NCBI GenBank assembly: GCA_964549635.1
Contig: CAZJVJ010000015.1
Coordinates: forward strand, 1 to 27,398
From: VGNY01 sp964549635
Lineage (GTDB): Bacteria; Chloroflexota; Dehalococcoidia; GIF9; UBA5629
Reading direction: 5' to 3'
DNA: 27,398 nucleotides
In this document: positions 1-7,233 of the stretch, piece by piece
Layout of the letters: the number at the start of each line of letters is the position of its first letter
How positions within the stretch are numbered: the first letter of the stretch is position 1
Translations under genes and position numbers: made by a program
Notes under the pieces: model-generated
The model's input: the letters and a program-made list of their open reading frames with translations, nothing else
Told to the model about the DNA's origin: nothing
The model's database searches: none

Positions 1-60
1 ATTCGAACCCCTGACCTCCTCCGTGCAAGGGAGGCGCTCTCCCAATTGAGCTACAGCCCC
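1..60 (-). tRNA. tRNA-Ala (anticodon TGC), 3' part cut off by window edge
   Basis: Read on the minus strand, the segment starts GGGGCTGTAGCTCAATTGGG, a standard acceptor strand and D arm. It continues into an anticodon arm whose 7-nt loop CTTGCAC contains TGC, and ends in the T loop (GGTTCGAAT) at the window edge. The rest of the T stem and the 3' acceptor strand lie outside. UGC reads alanine GCN codons, and the GGGGC acceptor start is typical of bacterial tRNA-Ala. A good promoter sits just upstream at 73-102. Confidence 0.95.
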
Positions 61-72
61 AGTTGCTGATTC

Positions 73-102
73 ATTATACTAGCAACCAGCCTGCCCTAAC
101 AA
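73..102 (-). promoter_or_regulatory. Promoter of tRNA-Ala
   Basis: On the minus strand a TTGTTA (-35) and a perfect TATAAT (-10) are 18 bp apart. The -10 box ends 12 bp before the mature 5' end of tRNA-Ala, as expected for a tRNA promoter with a short processed leader. Confidence 0.6.
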
Positions 103-124
103 GCTCCACCCTTAATTTCTACGT

Positions 125-153
125 TTTTATTGTCATCCCTAATCTGGTATGAT
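125..153 (+). promoter_or_regulatory. Possible extended -10 promoter of selC
   Basis: TATGAT at 148-153 is preceded by TG with one intervening base, an extended -10 pattern, and lies about 60 bp before the tRNA-Sec gene. The -35 region (TTTTAT, 17 bp upstream) is poor. The call rests mainly on the extended -10 box and its position. Confidence 0.3.
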
Positions 154-216
154 GTTATCGGAAACAGCCGACAAAAACACACAGCTCTGTCAAACGGTAA
201 CCAAAAAAGATACCCA

Positions 217-313
217 GGGAGCGTTTGGGTCCCGGTGGGCTTCGCGGACTTCAAATCCGTCGGGAGGCATTCTTAATGTCTCCGGTGGGTTCGACTCCCA
301 TACGCTCCCGCCA
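217..313 (+). tRNA. selC: tRNA-Sec (selC), anticodon TCA
   Basis: This is the UGA-reading selenocysteine tRNA. It has an 8-bp acceptor stem (217-224 with 302-309), a 5-bp T stem around TTCGACT, an anticodon stem at 244-248/256-260 holding loop CTTCAAA with anticodon TCA at 251-253, and a long variable arm with 9 paired bases (263-271 with 275-283). The 3' CCA is encoded (311-313) after discriminator G310. The 8+5 acceptor/T-arm geometry and long extra arm are hallmarks of bacterial tRNA-Sec. selB, selA and selD follow within 5 kb, so all genes for Sec synthesis and insertion except seryl-tRNA synthetase are together here. Confidence 0.97.
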
Positions 314-1268
314 GATTTGGTGGCTTGTACAGAGGACTTCTAGCCCGTAAGGTTGAATTGTGGACTAAATCTGGCATATTAAAGAGCTACGAGGCATCAC
401 AAACAGACCATACCTGTACACACGAGATCACACCACATATGTGAGATTTTCGCCTCTCCTTCACAATTGCCACCGCTAATTGGAAGGAGGATGTTAAGTC
501 GAATACCAGACGAACGCCACAATTGTGACAGCAACAATGATAGCAACATCAATAAGAATACCGCCGAACATGCCTGGTAGCTTCCTATCATCCCTAAGAA
601 TCGTCAATAACTTTCTAGCGCCTCTCCATCTCCTGACCTCCTGAAATATGGGCACCTAAGGTTTGCTGGCATTTACCCAGTTTTACCCGGTTTCTTACAG
701 TAAAAGCGAAACAGGGAGAATGCATGGGCATTACTTTTTGAAAGACTTTTAGTACCGTCTATCGGTGATGACATAAACACTATTAAGGTTTCATTTGCGC
801 TTCTCTCGTGTATAGATTTGCTGTGATACTGTCGAATATGTCAATAAGAGAAGTCGTGAAAAAAGCAGCATTAAATTTTCCATTCCTCAAATGTGGTGCT
901 AATGTCGTATTATGACCAGCAGACCTGCTATAGATGTGATGAACAGTCCTCATACAGATGTACCAATTACAACGCGACTGCCAGGACCGTATTTGGGTTC
1001 TGCACAAATTCTGGCAAAAACCTTTATCCGCAGCTCCCATAAATTCAGGGCAAAAACGCAGACCCCTTATTGCTGAGCACCCGCGGACAAAAAGCAGGTT
1101 GAGTTGAACGCAATTGTCCACAGCATAAGGACGCCTAGCCGTTTTTTTAATGCCTGGCATCACGGTGACGAGGTGTGGGGCGTGGCTAAGACATGCCCGA
1201 TCGACCCATCCTATAACGGCTTCAGGTACTTTTATCAAGAAAGCGGCAGATTGATGGGACGAAACTAG
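314..1268. other. Gene-poor stretch between selC and selB
   Basis: No convincing intact gene is present. Immediately after selC, 311-318 (CCAGATTT) pairs with 367-374 (AAATCTGG), and the loop contains a stretch resembling the D/anticodon arms of the tRNA-Sec just upstream. A possible broken small membrane-protein gene lies at 494-655 on the minus strand. A 151-codon open frame on the minus strand at 783-1238 has Cys/His/Arg-rich composition unlike a real protein. Another minus-strand frame over about 925-1055 reads more protein-like (containing VFARICAEPKYGPGSR) but is interrupted by stops on both sides. I read the stretch as decayed sequence rather than a functional locus. Confidence 0.45.
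494..655 (-). pseudogene. Possible small single-TM protein, probably frameshifted
   Basis: A minus-strand frame ending at TAA 494 reads RKLLTILRDDRKLPGMFGG and then a hydrophobic stretch (ILIDVAIIVAVTIVAFVW), which would be one membrane helix with a charged N-terminal side. The best ribosome site, AGGAGG at 637-642 with 7-nt spacing, serves an ATG at 629 that runs into a TAG after four codons. A one-base shift there would join it to the hydrophobic frame. A GTG at 655 in the correct frame has no ribosome site. It could therefore be a recently broken small gene, a sequence error, or chance. I do not recognise the family. Confidence 0.25.
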
Positions 1269-3116
1269 CTACCTGAGGACCCGCTCATCGCCTATTCGGC
1301 GCGTCAGTTTTTTTTCATCCATGTATTCCAGAAGTGCCTGAGCATACTTTCTACTGGTGCCAAGCATGTCCCGGACCTCAGCAAGGGTAACCTTACCCCG
1401 TTCTCGAATATGGGCAACAACTCTATTTACCATCTCATTATAGGCGGTTGCTGTGAAAACAACATTATTGCTCACCTTCACCACTTTTTGCTGCTCGATT
1501 AGCAAATTGAGCAAGTCGGACTCAATCGTTAAATCACCCGGAGGACAATATGGGTTCTGGCCCAGAGCACGTAGAAAGGCATCTATCTTTGACTGCTGCT
1601 CTTGACTAAGTTTAATTTGGTGAGAAGTGAGGCGGACAGTAGCTCCCTCTTCAACCAGAACACCAGCATCAAAAAGCTGCTGAAAGCCTGCTGATTGTGG
1701 CGCCAGCTTCAGCCTGCTGCTCAGCTCCCCTTTGGGCATGCCGAAACGAGTTGGAAACCTACGGTGATAATCGCCAACTATAGTCTCTGCTCGCCTGGCT
1801 AATTTGTCCCAGCCGGAACGGGTAAATAGTAAACCGTGCTCCCCATGCCCTACTGCCATCACCTTACCTTTATTAATAAGCTCGTTCACTACGCTCTTAG
1901 TCTCGTCTATGGCCAGATTGCATTCCACCGCCAGCTGCTCCAGTCCCAGAGGTTGACTTACCTCTAATGTTGCCAAAACGATTTCTCCTACAGTCCCTTG
2001 CGCCCTGACCTTCAGGTTGGAAATAACTGCAGGGCGGAACCGTCGATGCCGCCGGGCATGACTACTGATAACCTGACCACCCCCAAGTGTCTCCACAGGC
2101 GAACGGATGATGAAACGGTCTCCCTTGACCACAGCCACCGGCTTTTCTAAAGCTAGTTGTGCCCAGGAACTATCCCCAGGGCTAAGCTTTTCCTTCTCAA
2201 GCAGGTGGACTTTTGCTATAACTTCGGCAGTGCCCGTGTGAAAGCTAACCGTGGTACCATGCCGGAGCGGATGTCTAATACCCGAAAGGAGTCGAAGGCC
2301 TACATCCACTCTACTCGACGGCACTAGCCATCCAGGACAGGTAAGCACATCTCCGCGTTTTAACTGAGAAGTAGCTACTCCAGTAAGATTGGCTGCTACC
2401 CGGCTACCCGGACCGGAAATATCGATACGGGCTTTATGTGTCTGCAAGCTTCGCAGCCTGGTCCTAATTCCTGAAGGTAGCACCTCCACCTCCTGTCCCA
2501 CCGAGAGCGTACCATCAATCAACGTGCCAGTCACCACGGTACCGGAACCAGCTATAGTGAACACACGGTCAATCATTAGTCTCGGTCTGCCTATGTCTTT
2601 CCGGGGCTCAGCAGACATCAGGACATGGTCAATGGTATCAATTAGCTCAGGCAAACCTTCACCAGTAAGAGCAGAGACAGCAACAATTGGAGCTTCGGCC
2701 AGGGTAGTAGACCCTATCAGCTCTTCAACCTCCATTTTTACCAGGCTCAGCAATTCATCATCCACAAGGTCTTTCTTGTTGATAACCACTATCCCCTTTT
2801 TTATGTCCAGCAAATCAAGTATTGCCAAATGTTCTCTGGTCTGAGGCATTATTCCCTCGTCAGCAGCCACTATGAGCAATGCCATGTCTATACCACCCAC
2901 CCCGGCGAGCATATTCTTTATAAAACGCTCATGCCCCGGAACATCAACGATTCCAACCTCCTGCCCACTCGGCAACTTTAGCCAAGCAAAGCCAAGGTCA
3001 ATGGTCATACCCCGCTCCTTTTCTTCACGCAACCGGTCAGGGTCTATTCCCGTCAATGCACGCACCAGAACTGATTTGCCGTGGTCTATATGACCGGCCG
3101 TACCTATGACGAACAT
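1269..3116 (-). CDS. selB: SelB, selenocysteine-specific elongation factor
   Basis: SelB is the GTPase that carries Sec-tRNA(Sec) to UGA codons followed by a SECIS hairpin. At 615 residues it has the usual length. The GTPase motifs are all visible: P-loop GHIDHGKS at 8-15, switch I Thr38 in GMTIDLGF, DVPGH at 58-62, NKKD at 113-116 and an SALTGEG segment near 148. EF-Tu-like beta-barrel domains follow, and the C-terminal third has the winged-helix composition of the SECIS-binding part. It starts at ATG 3116 and follows selA by 65 bp on the same strand, so the two are probably cotranscribed. Its likely substrates here include selD mRNA. Confidence 0.97.
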   Translation of the reverse strand: MFVIGTAGHIDHGKSVLVRALTGIDPDRLREEKERGMTIDLGFAWLKLPSGQEVGIVDVPGHERFIKNMLAGVGGIDMALLIVAADEGIMPQTREHLAILDLLDIKKGIVVINKKDLVDDELLSLVKMEVEELIGSTTLAEAPIVAVSALTGEGLPELIDTIDHVLMSAEPRKDIGRPRLMIDRVFTIAGSGTVVTGTLIDGTLSVGQEVEVLPSGIRTRLRSLQTHKARIDISGPGSRVAANLTGVATSQLKRGDVLTCPGWLVPSSRVDVGLRLLSGIRHPLRHGTTVSFHTGTAEVIAKVHLLEKEKLSPGDSSWAQLALEKPVAVVKGDRFIIRSPVETLGGGQVISSHARRHRRFRPAVISNLKVRAQGTVGEIVLATLEVSQPLGLEQLAVECNLAIDETKSVVNELINKGKVMAVGHGEHGLLFTRSGWDKLARRAETIVGDYHRRFPTRFGMPKGELSSRLKLAPQSAGFQQLFDAGVLVEEGATVRLTSHQIKLSQEQQSKIDAFLRALGQNPYCPPGDLTIESDLLNLLIEQQKVVKVSNNVVFTATAYNEMVNRVVAHIRERGKVTLAEVRDMLGTSRKYAQALLEYMDEKKLTRRIGDERVLR

Positions 3117-3181
3117 GCCCTCTAATTCTCCTGTGTAGCGCTAAATGGTTCAGACAACATCATCACAGACTTTTATTACAG

Positions 3182-4558
3182 TTAGAGACCGGCAACGGTC
3201 CTACTTAGTGCCTCAAGCACAATTACATCCTCTTCAGGGAGAACCGTCCTGGGGTCGAGTAACAGAATGTCATCGCTAACGCGCCCGATGACCGGCGGAC
3301 TATGCTGGCGCAGTTTTTGCGCCAGACGTTTAGCCATGTTTCTTTGCCTGCCTTTGCTGTTAATGGCGACCAGCTTGGTGGGAAGTGAGCTGCCTGGCAA
3401 ACTGCCACCACCAATCATTGTCTCACCATCAACCACCTTGGCCATATCACCCACGGAGTGCGCCCACAGTCTAGCTCGATTCTCGACCTCCACCAGTGGT
3501 GCCGAAATCATCCGCCACACTGGTATCTTCTTTAACGCTTCACCTTTTAAATAGTGAACCAGCGTAGCAGCTAAAGCGGCTAACCTTACTTTGTCAATGC
3601 GCACCGCCCGGGCCAGGGCATGCTTCCGCAGTTTATCGACGAAAATTTTCTTACCGACGATAATCCCCGCCTGCGGACCGCCCACCAGCTTGTCGCCCGA
3701 AAAGCAGACCAGCCCAGCACCGAACGCTACGCTTTGCTGCACCATAGGTTCAGGACCAAGTCCAAACATCGTTGTGTCCAGAAAGCAACCGCTCCCGAGG
3801 TCATCAAGCACAGGGAGGTTATATGTATTGCCAAGCATTATCAATTCTTCAAGCGAGACTGAATGAGTGAAGCCTTCGATTCTGAAATTGCTGGCATGGA
3901 CACGCAAAAGCACACCAGTCCGTGGGCCGATCGCCCGTTCATAGTCATAAATGTAGGTGCAATTAGTCGTGCCTACCTCCACCAGCTTCGCGCCGCTCTG
4001 TCTCATAATATCTGGTATCCGGAAACCGCCGCCAATCTCCACAGCCTGACCACGAGACACGACCACTTCTTTTCCCTTTGCCAGAGCAGTTAGCGCCAGA
4101 AGCACAGCAGAGGCATTGTTATTCACCACAAGTGCAGCTTGAGCCCCCGTCAACTGACACAAAAGCCCTTCGATATGAACATCCCGAGACCCGCGGGTCC
4201 CGCTTTCCAGGTCGAACTCCAGGTTGCAAAAACCTGTAGCCACCTGCTCCATAGCTGCCAGGGCTTCCCTGCTCAGTGGTGCTCGTCCCAGGTTAGTATG
4301 CAATATCACACCACTAGCATTAACCACCGGACGCAAGCTGGGCTCTAACAGCGCTTGTGTCAACAAGCAAACAGAGTCCACTATTTCATCAAGAGAGGGA
4401 CATGGCTTCCCTTGCGTTACAGCCAGACGGCTCTGTTCCAGCTGTTGACGCACCAAGCCCACGATCACATCATGGGAGTAAAGCTCACGGAGCCGTTTTA
4501 TTCGCTCTTCAGATATGACCTTATCCACACTGGGCAAATGGCGTAATTCACTTATCAT
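3182..4558 (-). CDS. selA: SelA, L-seryl-tRNA(Sec) selenium transferase
   Basis: SelA is a PLP enzyme that converts Ser-tRNA(Sec) to Sec-tRNA(Sec) using selenophosphate from SelD. It has 458 residues, normal for the bacterial family. The PLP-binding lysine lies in SGDKLVGGPQAG (about residue 290), and the N-terminal ELRHLPSVDK segment is typical of SelA starts. I choose ATG 4558 over the in-frame TTG at 4567: a TTGAAA/TAGAAT promoter at 4570-4597 would start transcription at about 4563, downstream of the TTG. There is no Shine-Dalgarno site, so the transcript is probably nearly leaderless. It is divergent from selD. Confidence 0.95.
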   Translation of the reverse strand: MISELRHLPSVDKVISEERIKRLRELYSHDVIVGLVRQQLEQSRLAVTQGKPCPSLDEIVDSVCLLTQALLEPSLRPVVNASGVILHTNLGRAPLSREALAAMEQVATGFCNLEFDLESGTRGSRDVHIEGLLCQLTGAQAALVVNNNASAVLLALTALAKGKEVVVSRGQAVEIGGGFRIPDIMRQSGAKLVEVGTTNCTYIYDYERAIGPRTGVLLRVHASNFRIEGFTHSVSLEELIMLGNTYNLPVLDDLGSGCFLDTTMFGLGPEPMVQQSVAFGAGLVCFSGDKLVGGPQAGIIVGKKIFVDKLRKHALARAVRIDKVRLAALAATLVHYLKGEALKKIPVWRMISAPLVEVENRARLWAHSVGDMAKVVDGETMIGGGSLPGSSLPTKLVAINSKGRQRNMAKRLAQKLRQHSPPVIGRVSDDILLLDPRTVLPEEDVIVLEALSRTVAGL

Positions 4559-4569
4559 AACGTACAACT

Positions 4570-4597
4570 ATTCTACTATACCTCGAATTAGTTTCAA
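4570..4597 (-). promoter_or_regulatory. Promoter of selA-selB
   Basis: Minus strand: TTGAAA (4597-4592) and TAGAAT (4575-4570) with a 16-bp spacer. The -10 box ends 11 bp before the selA ATG, so the 5' leader would be only about 5 nt. Confidence 0.5.
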
Positions 4598-4633
4598 AGC
4601 TGTGTTTATACGGACAGCGTGGCTGATAAAACA

Positions 4634-4651
4634 GCGGGGCTAAAGCCTCGC
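4634..4651. repeat. Short GC-rich hairpin between selA and selD
   Basis: A 7-bp stem, GCGGGGC with GCCTCGC (one G-T pair), closes a TAAA loop. It sits in the divergent intergenic region and is followed by CACTACA. The motif resembles short REP-like palindromes scattered in many bacterial genomes, but no second copy is visible in this window. It lacks a T run and is not a terminator. Confidence 0.4.
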
Positions 4652-4721
4652 ACTACATCAGAAGAAACTATACCCACACTTCTAGCTTCACCAACCTTAT
4701 CAATGCTACAATATAACTCAA

Positions 4722-5771
4722 ATGGCTAAAAGTGTGCTTCCAAAACTAACCCAGGGAGTCAGTGGCGCCGGCTGAGCTTCAAAATTGGGTCCGGGAGACC
4801 TGGATAAAGCCCTGTGCGGCCTACCTCTGACACCCGATAAAAATGTAATCCGAGGTATGGAAAGCCTAGATGATGCCGGTGTTTACAAACTGAGCGATGA
4901 ACTGGCTATCATCCAGACCATAGACTTCTTCACACCTATTGTTGACAACCCCTACGACTTCGGCCAGATCGCCGTTGCCAATGCCCTGAGCGACGTCTAT
5001 ACCATGGGCGGCAGACCTGTAACCGCCATGAATGTCGTCTGTTTCCCGATAAAGAAGCTGGACATATCAGTCTTAAAAAACATACTCAAAGGTGGCATTG
5101 ATAAGATGAAAGAGGCCGGTGTGGCACTTGTCGGCGGGCACAGCGTTGAGGATAATGAGCTAAAGTATGGACTTTCAGTTACCGGCATAGTGCACCCCAG
5201 ACATTTGGTCACCAATAGCGGAGCCAAACCGGGGGACAAGCTCATACTCACAAAGCCACTTGGGACCGGCATAATTAGCACCGCCCTGAAAGCCGGTAAA
5301 GCTAACAAAAAGACCGTGACCAGGGTGACCAGATTCATGGCATCCCTGAATAAGACGGCCTCGGAATTAATGCAGGAAACAGGAGTGCATGCCTGCACTG
5401 ATATAACCGGCTTTGGGTTCCTCGGGCATGCCTGCCAGCTAGCCGAAAATAGCAAAGTAGGCATTAAAATCAATTCCGGCTCGATCCCGATTTTTCCGGA
5501 AGCTATAGGATTCGCCAAAGCGGGACTTTGTCCCGGCGGGTTGGACAGAAATAGGGAATTCTACGGCAGAATGGTCAAATTTTCGGAAAGTGTACCTGAT
5601 TATATCAGAGACATTCTGTTTGACCCCCAAACCTCGGGAGGTCTGCTGATTTCGCTCCCTGCTAAAGCAGCCACGGAACTCCTGCCAAAGCTACAAAAAG
5701 CTGGTATAGTAGAGGCAACTATCATCGGGGAGGTGGTCAGCAAGTCTGTGGGTAAGATAACCGTTAATTAG
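4722..5771 (+). CDS. selD: SelD, selenophosphate synthetase (selenocysteine-containing)
   Basis: SelD makes selenophosphate from selenide and ATP. Starting at ATG 4722, the frame reads MAKSVLPKLTQGVSGAG, then TGA at 4773-4775 (codon 18), then ASKLGPGDLDKALCG and on uninterrupted to TAG 5769-5771. The total is 349 residues with Sec18, the usual length. Sec18 aligns with the catalytic Cys17 of E. coli SelD (GAGCGCK), and Lys21 with the essential Lys20. A start at TTG 4785, just after the TGA, would yield 328 residues without the active site. Family motifs include TIDFFTPIVDNPYDFG, GGHSVED and DPQTSGG. No Shine-Dalgarno site precedes the ATG; a TACAAT box ends 9 bp upstream. Confidence 0.95.
4773..4803 (+). 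promoter_or_regulatory. Sec UGA codon and bacterial SECIS hairpin in selD
   Basis: TGA 4773-4775 is followed by a hairpin in which 4785-4791 (TTGGGTC) pairs with 4797-4803 (GACCTGG); the inner four pairs GGTC/GACC are Watson-Crick and the outer three include wobbles. The loop CGGGA (4792-4796) has a G at its second position and starts 17 nt after the TGA. This matches the general bacterial SECIS layout (short stem, early G in the apical loop, about 16-37 nt from UGA). Confidence 0.75.
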
Positions 5772-5790
5772 TCTCAAAAAGACGTGAATT

Positions 5791-5828
5791 AAACAGGCCC
5801 CGATTTGAGACAGAGCCTGTTTATTTTT
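5791..5828 (+). terminator. Terminator between selD and ssrA
   Basis: AAACAGGC (5791-5798) pairs with GCCTGTTT (5815-5822), followed by ATTTTT. It lies 20 bp after the selD stop and just outside the 3' end of the convergent ssrA gene, so it may insulate the two genes. Confidence 0.65.
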
Positions 5829-5829
5829 C

Positions 5830-6175
5830 TGGTGGAGGCGGGGGAGAGTTGAACTCCCCGTCCAGAAGAAGGTTGCCAGAATCAGCTACAGGTTTAGCCA
5901 GCTTTTAATCTCGCTTAACCGGCGTCTACTGGCGAAGCACGGTTAGGCCAGTCGATAATTCTTAGCCAGCCTCTATCGACATCGAAGCTGGAGCGCCCCG
6001 ATTCGTCGACACCCGATCCCAACCCATCGGGGTGAGGTCAGGTCGGATGTGCAACCTCAATTAGGCTGCAATGGGAACTGCTTCGGCAGTTGTCTTTTGC
6101 CACCTGTTTTACGAGGCGGATGGCACCTCGACCTGCTATTCTGTAGGCCCTCCACTGTCGAAGCCTCACGCCCCC
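5830..6175 (-). ncRNA. ssrA: tmRNA (ssrA)
   Basis: Transfer-messenger RNA rescues stalled ribosomes and adds a degradation tag. On the minus strand the 5' end GGGGGCG (6175-6169) pairs with CGCCTCC (5840-5834), followed by ACCA ending at 5830. The T arm GGGGAG-TTCAACT-CTCCCC and a 5' GGCTTCGAC tRNA-like part are present, as is the conserved CCTCGTAAAA upstream of the tag. Aligning with the E. coli resume site puts the resume codon at GCC (6087-6085); the encoded tag is AEAVPIAA followed by TAA (6063-6061), so the full tag would be A-AEAVPIAA. The length is 346 nt. smpB lies directly upstream on the same strand. Confidence 0.95.
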
Positions 6176-6186
6176 AGAAAACTAAG

Positions 6187-6214
6187 TTTTTAATGTACTC
6201 TAGCCCTTTCTCAA
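6187..6214 (-). promoter_or_regulatory. Possible ssrA promoter inside the end of smpB
   Basis: On the minus strand TTGAGA (6214-6209) and TAAAAA (6192-6187) are 16 bp apart. They overlap the last codons of smpB and lie 12 bp before the tmRNA 5' end. The -10 box is weak, and readthrough from smpB is an alternative. Confidence 0.35.
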
Positions 6215-6652
6215 TACCCGCCCCATTTCCCTCTCCACCTCACGGCGAACCTGTGCCTCACGCTTATCATAAATCTTCTTGCCCTTAGCCACCCCTAACT
6301 CCACCTTAGCAATCCCTCTCTTAATATACAACCTCAAAGGTACTACTGTCAAACCTTTCCGTGTCACCATCCCTGTTAATTCGTCGATCTGACGACGGTG
6401 TAACAAAAGCTTACGCGGTCGGTTCGGCTCATGGTTATGGCGACTGCCAGGTTGATAGGCAGCAATATGCGAATTATAAAGCCACAGCTCCCCACCCTCA
6501 GGCCGCGCATAAGCATCACGAATACTAACCCTGCCAGCGCGGATAGACTTTATCTCAGTGCCAGTAAGGACAATGCCAGCTTCCAGGCTTTCCAAAATAT
6601 AATAGTCGTGATAAGCCCTGCGGTTAACTGTTATCGTTTTAAATTCCGCCAT
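6200..6652 (-). CDS. smpB: SmpB, SsrA-binding protein
   Basis: SmpB binds tmRNA and occupies the decoding site during trans-translation. The 150-residue length is standard. Recognisable family segments are the N-terminal NRRAYHDYYILE, GIVLTGTEIKSIRAGR, the KLLLHRRQI region and the basic C-terminal tail beginning KGKKIYDKRE, which folds into the mRNA channel. ssrA starts 24 bp after its stop. There is no Shine-Dalgarno site; a TAAAAT box ends 10 bp before the ATG, suggesting a nearly leaderless mRNA. It is divergent from comEA. Confidence 0.97.
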   Translation of the reverse strand: MAEFKTITVNRRAYHDYYILESLEAGIVLTGTEIKSIRAGRVSIRDAYARPEGGELWLYNSHIAAYQPGSRHNHEPNRPRKLLLHRRQIDELTGMVTRKGLTVVPLRLYIKRGIAKVELGVAKGKKIYDKREAQVRREVEREMGRVLRKG

Positions 6653-6716
6653 CTATGCTACAATTTTACCACTTTACTTAAATAATAATTAATAAGGTAA
6701 AGACAAGGGGCTAATT

Positions 6717-7226
6717 ATGTCAAGTCGTCTGGAGAAATACTGGCTTCTCATCGTTTTATTTCTAATTATCAGCCTCGTCGCTGGCAGTGTAATGCTAGCA
6801 ATCAGACAAAGGAGCCACAAGCCCGTTGAGATCGTTTTATCACCAGCCGAGTCCTTTCATTATAAGGGAGATATTTACATCGATGGGGCGGTAGCCAACC
6901 CTGGCTTCTATCCATTAAGAGAAGGTGACACCCTGGAGACCCTCATTCAAGCTGCTGGAGTTACAATCGAGGCCGATCTGACCCGAATCAAAATTTATGT
7001 GCCTAAGGCCGGCGAAGGTTATCAGCCACAGAAGATAAACATAAACCGTGCCGAAACCTGGCTGCTTGCCGCTTTGCCCGGAATCGGGAAGGACAGAGCT
7101 GAGGCAATTATTAACTACCGGAATCGGCACGGATCATTCAAGCGGATAGAGGACTTGCTGAAAGTAGAAGGCATTGGCCACTCCACGCTCGAGAGGATAA
7201 AAGAGTTAGTAATTTTAGAGGACTAA
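6717..7226 (+). CDS. comEA: ComEA, DNA-uptake receptor
   Basis: ComEA binds incoming double-stranded DNA outside the membrane and passes it to the ComEC channel. The 169-residue protein has an N-terminal membrane helix (about 9-29), an SLBB-type beta-grasp domain (about 50-100, with DIYIDGAVANPGFYPL) and a C-terminal pair of helix-hairpin-helix motifs (about 107-166, with ALPGIGKDRAEAII and VEGIGHSTLERI). AAGGGG precedes the ATG. comEC starts 7 bp after its stop, so they form an operon. Confidence 0.93.
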   Translation: MSSRLEKYWLLIVLFLIISLVAGSVMLAIRQRSHKPVEIVLSPAESFHYKGDIYIDGAVANPGFYPLREGDTLETLIQAAGVTIEADLTRIKIYVPKAGEGYQPQKININRAETWLLAALPGIGKDRAEAIINYRNRHGSFKRIEDLLKVEGIGHSTLERIKELVILED

Positions 7227-7233
7227 GAATCCC

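Noticed and set aside
311..374. Terminator for selC
   Set aside because: The 8-bp inverted repeat has a 48-nt loop and no following T run.
783..1238. 151-codon minus-strand open frame as a gene
   Set aside because: It is rich in scattered Cys, His and Arg with no domain pattern, lacks a ribosome site, and another frame over the same stretch looks more protein-like.
2389..2844. Plus-strand open frame inside selB
   Set aside because: It is the antisense shadow of a clearly conserved GTPase gene.
4997..5518. Minus-strand open frame inside selD
   Set aside because: It is the antisense shadow of conserved SelD coding sequence with no ribosome site.
4785..5771. selD starting at TTG 4785
   Set aside because: This start excludes the active-site region; reading TGA 4773 as Sec restores the conserved N-terminus from ATG 4722.
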